The notes under the pieces were generated by a model, which saw nothing but the letters and a program-made list of their open reading frames with translations, did no database searches and was not told the DNA's origin. From contig CAYRMV010000005.1 of NCBI GenBank assembly GCA_964425255.1, positions 1 through 58,896 on the forward strand: DNA of 58,896 nucleotides. Direction: 5' to 3'. Below, one piece after another: positions 53,100-58,896 of the stretch. A program made the position numbers and the translations under genes. Origin of the DNA: CAYRMV01 sp964425255 (GTDB lineage Bacteria; Bacteroidota; Bacteroidia; Flavobacteriales_D; Crocinitomicaceae). Position 1 is the stretch's first letter. Each line of letters begins with the position of its first letter.

Positions 53100-55568
53100 T
53101 TATGGTTTGGGTGATTCTTTCTTACGAATACGAAAATCGACTTTGTAATAGAAAATCGGCAAGAAGCCTAACTGTTTTTTAAATGCAACAGGTTGATATC
53201 CATCCGCATTATAAACTTGTGGATCCAACGAAGGCGCATAAGCCAAGCCTAATAAATTGTCCGTATTCAACACATTAACTAAATCCAAGCCAATTTCATG
53301 CGTCATTTTGGTTGTGTTTAATTTCCAACTTACTTTCAAATCAAAACGGAAATAATCTTTAAATTGCAATTCATTGAATGCTGAATCACGGAACACAATT
53401 TCTTTCAATGCTTCTGATTTAGCAATATCTACATAACCATAGCGTCTTCCTCCTGCCCAAGTTAGTTTAAGTCCAGCAGAAATACTTTGTTTTTCACTTA
53501 ACTTAAATTCTTTTCCAGCTAAGAAATTGGTCGCATAATTTCCATTATACGATGTATTTCGTTCGACTCCATCACTTCCTTTGTAGGTTGAATTATACAA
53601 AGATGCTGAAAACAAAAAGAAAAACGATTTATCAAAGAATTTCTGAACCGTTAATTCAATTCCGTAGTTGGTTCCTGTACCTTCATTTACCAAAGAATCT
53701 GGGAAGAAACGCTGGAATCCGCTACCCATGTTGATAAGCGAAAAAGCAGTTGGCTTGATGTCGATTGGAACTTGATACAAATGTTGGTAGTATACTTCTG
53801 ACTTGATTTGCAAACTTTTCTTCAACATGATTTCATAAGCCAAAGCTGTGTGAATACTCTTCGAAAAATCCATGCGTTGGTTATGCATCACGCGATCATT
53901 TCCGAGTGGTTGACTGTAAAAATACGTGTACAAAGGTTGCGTTTGACTGTGCAAACCAGCACCTGCTGAAAGCGATTGATTTTTCTTGAAACGGTATTTC
54001 CAACCTAAACGCGGTTCGACTGGACTAATGCTGTTACTCATCGAATAATACTGACTGTGTATTCCAGCTGTTAAATCCATGTCTTCGGAGATACGGAATT
54101 TCCATTGAACAAAGGGCTGAATCAAGGCTGCATGACCTTGGTAATTCCAGCGAAGTTGGAAACTATTCGGCATTAAAATATTCGATAAGGCAGAATCGAT
54201 CATGGAAATAAATTGCCCTTCGAAGTTAAACCCAGCTTTGATTAAATGACGGCGATTAAATCGATGTGTGATTCCAAGATAAGAGGAAATTCGACCAATC
54301 TCAAAAGAATACCCCATCAACGGATAAATCGAATCAATGCGAATAAAAACCTCCTCTTGACCATTGACCAAATTGGTGTCCAAGTCACGAATTAAATAAT
54401 TGTGATTAGAACGTTGTTTTTCATACGATCCTGAAACGGTTGCATGTAAAAATGTTTTTTCTGTCAACGGTTTTTTATAGACCAAACCGGTAACCCCCAT
54501 TCGCGTACCGAAATATTGATCACGATCACCTTCACCATAAAATTCTGCTGCATACTCTTTTTGTTCCGAAATCATAATGGCAATGTTGCTATTTCCACCA
54601 ATTCCAAACCAAGATAAATTACCCCCTTTTTTTAATTGCCAATTCAATTTAAAAGCAGCATCCGCATATTCAGGAACGGCATCTGTTCCAATTTGAATCC
54701 CCATTGCTTTGAACATGCTCAAGGTTGAGTATCTTCCCATCACCAAATAACTGGATCTCCCCGATTTACTCAAAGGCCCCTCTGCCATTAATTCTGTTCC
54801 TAAAAATCCAAATTGACCTGTCAATTCATGGAGCTTATTATTTCCGTTTCGCAATTTTAAATCGAAAATCCCGGAAGTACTGTTTCCGTATTCGGCCGGA
54901 AAAGCACTCATGAAAAAGTCGGAATTAGCCATCATTTTGTTATTCAAAATAGAAACAGGTCCACCTGTACTACCTGATGTGGCAAAGTGATTTGGATTGG
55001 GAATATCAATTCCTTCGACACGCCAAACAACTCCCAAAGGTGAGTTTCCACGGATAATGATGTCGTTTCTGGAATCATCTGCTCCTTGAACACCAGCGAA
55101 ATTGGATGCCATTCGAGCAGGATCAGAACGAGAACCGGGATAACGATCTGTTTCTTCCACACTAAATTGTTGCGCCGAAATAACGGCTAACTCATTAATC
55201 GTTTCGCCTTTTTTACGTCCGGTGATGACCACTTCTTCTTTTTCTACGAAAGCAACAGCCATTCCAAAATCAACAATCGATTCTTTCCCTGAGTTGACTG
55301 TAATCGTGATGCTTCTTGGTTCAAAACCAGCTGATTTAGCAAACAATTGGTGCTTTCCGATGGGAACTTGTTTAATTTCAAAAATTCCATCTACATCAGA
55401 GAGAGCACGAAGAATGACCAAAGAATCATCGGTAATAATTTGCACTTTGACACCCGGAATAGGAACATTGGTTTCTTGATCCGTAATTTTTCCACGAACC
55501 GTTTGTGTGATTTGGCTCCATGACACAGAAGCTGACAAAAGTAAGAGAACGAATGCTACGTGTTTCAT
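53100..55568 (-). CDS. TonB-dependent outer-membrane receptor with carboxypeptidase-regulatory N-domain
   Basis: 822 residues from ATG 55568, which begins the signal peptide MKHVAFVLLLLSASVSWSQ. A carboxypeptidase-regulatory-like domain (about 22-105; VRGKITDQETNVPIPG) is followed by a plug (IIIRGNSPLGVVWRVEGIDIPNPNHF region) and a beta-barrel to the end. The ligand is unknown: no SusD partner is next to it, so it need not be a glycan importer. Preceded by a full Bacteroidota promoter (55636-55665). Confidence 0.9.
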   Translation of the reverse strand: MKHVAFVLLLLSASVSWSQITQTVRGKITDQETNVPIPGVKVQIITDDSLVILRALSDVDGIFEIKQVPIGKHQLFAKSAGFEPRSITITVNSGKESIVDFGMAVAFVEKEEVVITGRKKGETINELAVISAQQFSVEETDRYPGSRSDPARMASNFAGVQGADDSRNDIIIRGNSPLGVVWRVEGIDIPNPNHFATSGSTGGPVSILNNKMMANSDFFMSAFPAEYGNSTSGIFDLKLRNGNNKLHELTGQFGFLGTELMAEGPLSKSGRSSYLVMGRYSTLSMFKAMGIQIGTDAVPEYADAAFKLNWQLKKGGNLSWFGIGGNSNIAIMISEQKEYAAEFYGEGDRDQYFGTRMGVTGLVYKKPLTEKTFLHATVSGSYEKQRSNHNYLIRDLDTNLVNGQEEVFIRIDSIYPLMGYSFEIGRISSYLGITHRFNRRHLIKAGFNFEGQFISMIDSALSNILMPNSFQLRWNYQGHAALIQPFVQWKFRISEDMDLTAGIHSQYYSMSNSISPVEPRLGWKYRFKKNQSLSAGAGLHSQTQPLYTYFYSQPLGNDRVMHNQRMDFSKSIHTALAYEIMLKKSLQIKSEVYYQHLYQVPIDIKPTAFSLINMGSGFQRFFPDSLVNEGTGTNYGIELTVQKFFDKSFFFLFSASLYNSTYKGSDGVERNTSYNGNYATNFLAGKEFKLSEKQSISAGLKLTWAGGRRYGYVDIAKSEALKEIVFRDSAFNELQFKDYFRFDLKVSWKLNTTKMTHEIGLDLVNVLNTDNLLGLAYAPSLDPQVYNADGYQPVAFKKQLGFLPIFYYKVDFRIRKKESPKP

Positions 55569-55635
55569 AATTAGTCGTTTTGATAAAAAGATGGTTTTCA
55601 ATTTGTTAATATTGTTCCAATCTTAATTATATAAC

Positions 55636-55665
55636 CAAAGTTAAGGAAAGAGATGAAATACGCAA
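55636..55665 (-). promoter_or_regulatory. Promoter of the TonB receptor operon
   Basis: Minus-strand -33 TTG (55665-55663), exactly 19 bases, then TAACTTTG (55643-55636), a perfect -7 box. It gives a 5' leader of about 60 bases, room for a regulator or RNA element. Confidence 0.65.
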
Positions 55666-55675
55666 CTTTATCCAA

Positions 55676-57415
55676 TCACTTGTTAAACTGTTTGAGGTAT
55701 TCTTCTCTCGTCCAAGGTTTGAAGTACACTTCACGGAAAGACAAATAACTCATCGGATTATCTTTCAAATTGCGCACTTGAGCATAAATCAATTGATTTT
55801 CTCCAGAATACCAAAGCACGATAAATGGTGGATTTTTAATCAGTTCAAGTTCAGCGAGGTAATAATTTGCCAACTGTCTGTTCTTTTTCGATTCCATTTT
55901 CGCTGCATCCATGTAAGAATCAAAAAGTGAATTTCGGTAACGAGATTGATTGATGGGCGACGGCATCAAGGTGTCCTTGGGAACAAAACCTCCATAAAAT
56001 TGATTCAAAAAAGTTTCAGGACTTTTGTAATCGGCAAACCACGTCATCCGGAACAAATCTCCTTTTCGACGGTCAGCGTCATGAACATATTGCTTGTAGT
56101 CAGATCCGTCTATGATAACCGAAATCCCTAAAGTAGATTCGATTTGAAGGGCAACCTCTTCTGCAATAGCTGAATTCAAATCCCCGGCATTAATTCGTAA
56201 AACAACTTTTCCAAAATCAGAACCCGACTTGTAACCCGCACTTTTTAATAGTTCTCTCGCTTTGTTCGGATCAAAAGTGAAAGCCGTTTGCTGTAAATTA
56301 CCAAATTCATACCCTTGAAAAAGGGAATAAATCGGCGGAGTAATTCCGTATTCACCCAATTGATTGTACTGACCTTTCAGAATTTTTAAATCTATTTTTT
56401 CTTTATCGATGGCATAATTAAATGCTTTTCGCACACGAACATCTTGAAAACGATGATCCGTCATGTCAAAGAAATAGAAATTCGTAGCCAATAAAGGATT
56501 GTTTCTCAAAATGAGTGTTGGAGGCACTTGATTGAATGCATCCATACTGTTTTCCAGTACTTGAGTCAATTCATCTGAAGGCAAAGAGGTGATAAAATCC
56601 AATTGCTTCGCTTGAAACAATTCCAACTGTTTTTTCTTGTCACGTTCGATGGTAAATTCCAATCGATTCAGATATGGAAGTGCACAACCATTGTCATCTG
56701 TTAGGTAATAGGACTCATTGCGATCCAAAGTAATTTTTTTGGAATCCATTTTTGTCAATCTGAAAGGTCCCGTACCAATTGCTTCCTGTTTTTGCAAACT
56801 TTTCAAGTGGTGAGATTGAATCGCAAAATTGATATGGGCTAATTTGTATAAAAAATTAGGATCTGGAGCAGTTAAACGGAGAATAATCGAATCATTCTTG
56901 CAAATAATTCCTTTGATTGAATCTGATTTTTTATCAAAGAACGATTTCGCACCTACTAATTGATTTTTTAAAACCGAGGTAAAAGCGGGTGACTCCTCCT
57001 TTCCGGAACAAGCTTTTTCAAACGAATAAACTACATCTTTTGTCGTTAAAATTCGATCGTCTTCCTGTTCAAAATCAGCGTGAGGATGAAACAAAACCTC
57101 TTTTCGAAGAACAAATGTAAACTCCATGTTGTCATCCGACTTACGAAAACGCTCTGCAAGTTGAGGCACTGGTTCTAACGTTTCTTGATCCAACGAAACC
57201 AAACCCTCCATGATTTGGGATAAAACAGTGCTTGTATGATAATCCGTAACTTGAGCAGGCTGAAAAGAAAGGATGTTTTCTTCAATCGCCATTCGGAATG
57301 ATCCACCTTGAATGGAAGCTTCTTTTCGTTGATTTTTACAACTCACTGCAAATAATGCAAGTAGCAAAAAAAGCCAGTTAATCCAACGAACAAAAGTTAT
57401 TTTTAAATTTTTCAC
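55676..57415 (-). CDS. Peptide ABC transporter substrate-binding lipoprotein (family 5)
   Basis: OppA/DppA-like solute receptor. The start is GTG 57415 (579 residues), with lipobox FAVSC (Cys26) and an N-terminal hydrophobic helix; the longer frame to 57496 adds 27 residues that look unlike a signal peptide. The family-5 domain shows LEPVPQLAERF, KDVVYSFEKA and YAIDKEKIDLK. No permease or ATPase gene is adjacent, so it either supplies a distant transporter or has another periplasmic binding role. Confidence 0.85.
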   Translation of the reverse strand: MKNLKITFVRWINWLFLLLALFAVSCKNQRKEASIQGGSFRMAIEENILSFQPAQVTDYHTSTVLSQIMEGLVSLDQETLEPVPQLAERFRKSDDNMEFTFVLRKEVLFHPHADFEQEDDRILTTKDVVYSFEKACSGKEESPAFTSVLKNQLVGAKSFFDKKSDSIKGIICKNDSIILRLTAPDPNFLYKLAHINFAIQSHHLKSLQKQEAIGTGPFRLTKMDSKKITLDRNESYYLTDDNGCALPYLNRLEFTIERDKKKQLELFQAKQLDFITSLPSDELTQVLENSMDAFNQVPPTLILRNNPLLATNFYFFDMTDHRFQDVRVRKAFNYAIDKEKIDLKILKGQYNQLGEYGITPPIYSLFQGYEFGNLQQTAFTFDPNKARELLKSAGYKSGSDFGKVVLRINAGDLNSAIAEEVALQIESTLGISVIIDGSDYKQYVHDADRRKGDLFRMTWFADYKSPETFLNQFYGGFVPKDTLMPSPINQSRYRNSLFDSYMDAAKMESKKNRQLANYYLAELELIKNPPFIVLWYSGENQLIYAQVRNLKDNPMSYLSFREVYFKPWTREEYLKQFNK

Positions 57416-57589
57416 GAAATAAAATTCTGAGCAAGGATAGCCAAAATTTATGTTATGGAATTGAAAAATGTATATTTCCTTGATTTTGATTAACATTCTT
57501 TGTCACATGAAAAAATTGTGCCTAAAATTGGAGGAGATAAAAAAATGAATTTGTATTTTTTAGGAATTAATTCTAGTTTTGTTTTTTAT

Positions 57590-57597
57590 TTGGTTTG
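57590..57597 (+). promoter_or_regulatory. Possible -7 box next to the start of the T9SS-like gene
   Basis: TTGGTTTG (one mismatch) ends 5 bases before ATG 57602, the same arrangement as at 30462 and 35709. Used to favour start 57602. Confidence 0.3.
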
Positions 57598-57601
57598 CAT
57601 G

Positions 57602-58396
57602 ATGCTCAGATTCATCTCATTTCTAATGCTAATGACTCCACTGCTTGTCGGTGCAAACTTATCTATTCAAGGCACGTATCAAGGCAAAAATATTTATGTT
57701 CTCAATCCCGAAAACGAAGATGGTTTTGGGTTTTGTACACGCAAAGTCACTGTAAACGGAGATGTATTGCCTACAAGTACCGGTTCGAGTGCATTCGAAA
57801 TAGACTTTTCTTTGTTTCGTATTCAAATTGGCGACCCCGTTTTTATTGTCATCGAACACAACGAAAGTTGCAAACCAAAAGTGTTAAATCCAGAAGTTTT
57901 ACTACCTCGAAGCACATTTAAAATCGCGGATATTTCCATTTCTAACACGGGAAAATTGAAATGGAAAACAACCAACGAGAAAGGAAAACTTCCCTTTATT
58001 GTGGAACAATATCGTTGGAACAAATGGGTTCAAGTAGGTGAAGTGGAAGGAAACGGTGGAAACGGTGAAAACACGTATGAATTTCAGGTAATCCCTCATT
58101 CGGGTGAAAACATTGTTCGTGTGGTTCAAATCGATCACTCTGGAGAGAAAAAAGCTTCATCAGAAGTCAAATTTACATCCAATGTTGCTGCTGTTCAAAA
58201 AAATCCAGTAAAAGTAAAAACGACGATTCAGTTTACAAGCAACGGAAACCCTGTCGAAACAAAATACGAAATTTTTGATGCTTATGGAAATATCATCAAA
58301 AAAGGATTTGGAACATCTGTTGATTGCCGCAATTTGTTGAAAGGTGCCTACTACATCAACTACGACAACAAAATCGAAAAATTCTTGAAAGGATAA
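57602..58396 (+). CDS. Exported protein with a T9SS type A-like C-terminal end
   Basis: 264 residues from ATG 57602, which gives a signal peptide (MLRFISFLMLMTPLLVGA). Mixed beta-rich middle with Cys and Tyr/Trp residues (QYRWNKWVQVGEVEG); no domain recognised. The last 45 residues (YEIFDAYGNIIKKGFG, LLKGAYYINYD, KFLKG end) resemble the type A sorting domain. Alternative starts: ATG 57599, ATG 57545 (with a GGAGG nine bases upstream) and TTG 57500; these add upstream residues. The 186 bases between 57415 and 57602 hold no other convincing gene. Confidence 0.75.
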   Translation: MLRFISFLMLMTPLLVGANLSIQGTYQGKNIYVLNPENEDGFGFCTRKVTVNGDVLPTSTGSSAFEIDFSLFRIQIGDPVFIVIEHNESCKPKVLNPEVLLPRSTFKIADISISNTGKLKWKTTNEKGKLPFIVEQYRWNKWVQVGEVEGNGGNGENTYEFQVIPHSGENIVRVVQIDHSGEKKASSEVKFTSNVAAVQKNPVKVKTTIQFTSNGNPVETKYEIFDAYGNIIKKGFGTSVDCRNLLKGAYYINYDNKIEKFLKG

Positions 58397-58400
58397 ACGC

Positions 58401-58805
58401 ATGTTGAATAAAATCGAACACCTTGGAATTGCTGTAAATAGCATTGATGCTTCTGCAAAAATTTATGAAACACTACTTGGTTCATCTTGTTACAAAATTG
58501 AGGAAGTGGAAAGCGAAGGCGTAAAAACAGCTTTTTTTCAGGTGGGTGAATCCAAAATTGAATTGTTAGAAGCAACAAAAGAAGATAGTCCCATTGCAAA
58601 GTTTTTAGCTAAAAAAGGACAAGGAATTCACCACATTGCTTTTGATGTTACAGACATTCATGCTGAAATAGATCGCTTACAAAAAGAAGGTTTTGAATTG
58701 ATCAACCTTTCTCCCAAAAATGGTGCTGACAACAAATTGATTGCTTTCCTTCACCCTAAATCGACCGACGGAATTTTGGTTGAATTGTGTCAAGAGCGAG
58801 GTTAA
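58401..58805 (+). CDS. mce: Methylmalonyl-CoA epimerase
   Basis: Interconverts the (R) and (S) forms of methylmalonyl-CoA, linking propionyl-CoA or B12-dependent mutase to succinyl-CoA. 134 residues of the VOC fold; metal ligands fit His7 (IEHLGIAV), His in GIHHIAFDV, and Glu in GILVELCQ. Normal length. The stop overlaps the convergent downstream gene in a shared TTAA. Confidence 0.9.
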   Translation: MLNKIEHLGIAVNSIDASAKIYETLLGSSCYKIEEVESEGVKTAFFQVGESKIELLEATKEDSPIAKFLAKKGQGIHHIAFDVTDIHAEIDRLQKEGFELINLSPKNGADNKLIAFLHPKSTDGILVELCQERG

Positions 58806-58896
58806 ATAGAAAAAATTTCTACTAATTTCTTTTCTCTAGTCAAGTGAATCGTATGTAATCCTGCTTTTTGGGCTCCCAAAATGTGCTGTTCGGTAT
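58802..58896 (-). CDS. C-terminal fragment of a probable HAD-family hydrolase, 5' end outside window
   Basis: A 30-codon open frame on the minus strand runs from the right edge to a TAA at 58804-58802. Residues such as HILGAQKAGLHTIHLTR match the end of HAD subfamily IA phosphatases (GAxxAGxxTIxL). Too short for certainty; it is interlocked with the mce stop. Confidence 0.45.
   Translation of the reverse strand, partial: TEQHILGAQKAGLHTIHLTREKKLVEIFSI

Noticed and set aside
57507..57548. 13-codon ORF (MKKLCLKLEEIKK) upstream of the T9SS-like gene
   Set aside because: Too short to support; it could be a leader peptide, but nothing else indicates this.

Overview
The window is an ordinary-looking piece of a low-GC Bacteroidota chromosome, probably Flavobacteriales and possibly near Fluviicola/Crocinitomicaceae. 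That placement is inferred from gene content. Genes are mostly preceded by promoter boxes of the Bacteroidota type (-7 TAnnTTTG, sometimes with TTG/TTTG 19-21 bases upstream) instead of strong Shine-Dalgarno sites. NuoG is of the short Bacteroidota kind. Exported proteins include a PorE-like OmpA protein, a SusC-like TonB receptor and a protein with a type IX secretion (T9SS)-like tail. I see no rRNA, tRNA, CRISPR, IS element or prophage.

Layout from left to right. 1-858: a cut-off lamin-tail secreted protein. 1036-5047: 2-oxoglutarate dehydrogenase E2 and E1. 5186-10240: an operon of a KefB-type antiporter, an MBOAT acyltransferase, an AlgJ-like SGNH partner and a small unknown protein. 10361-13519: a TPR protein and a TPR/propeller/OmpA protein. 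13696-18004 (+): four overlapping genes, namely an LtaS-like phosphoglycerol transferase/sulfatase, a diacylglycerol kinase, a DinB-like protein and an exported DUF2891 protein. 18048-22795: accC, accB, fabH, plsX, rpmF and yceD, the usual lipid/ribosome cluster. 22921-25401: pdxA and leucyl aminopeptidase. 25507-30335: a giant YwqK/MORN-repeat exported protein with a partner lipoprotein. 30474-38891: mgtE, a ChaN-like protein, a DUF4139 protein, a dead geranylgeranyl-reductase-like gene, ygiQ and an unknown membrane protein. 39039-51718: the complete 14-gene complex I operon (nuoA to nuoN). 51828-57415: a 2-hydroxyacid dehydrogenase, YbjQ, a TonB receptor and a peptide-binding lipoprotein. 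57602-58896: a T9SS-like secreted protein, methylmalonyl-CoA epimerase and the end of a HAD-like gene.

Most of the window is core metabolism: the TCA cycle, fatty-acid initiation and respiration. I found no clear new defence or mobile system. The points most worth checking are: (1) nuoF is broken by a TGA exactly where the family has a conserved Trp, followed at once by ATG, so complex I is either defective, made from a split subunit, or carries a sequence error; (2) a flavoprotein gene was killed by three in-frame stop substitutions with no frameshift; (3) several genes have a -7 box only 5-7 bases before their start codon and so look leaderless; (4) the phosphoglycerol-transferase/DAG-kinase module may be an envelope-glycan modification pathway in a Gram-negative.
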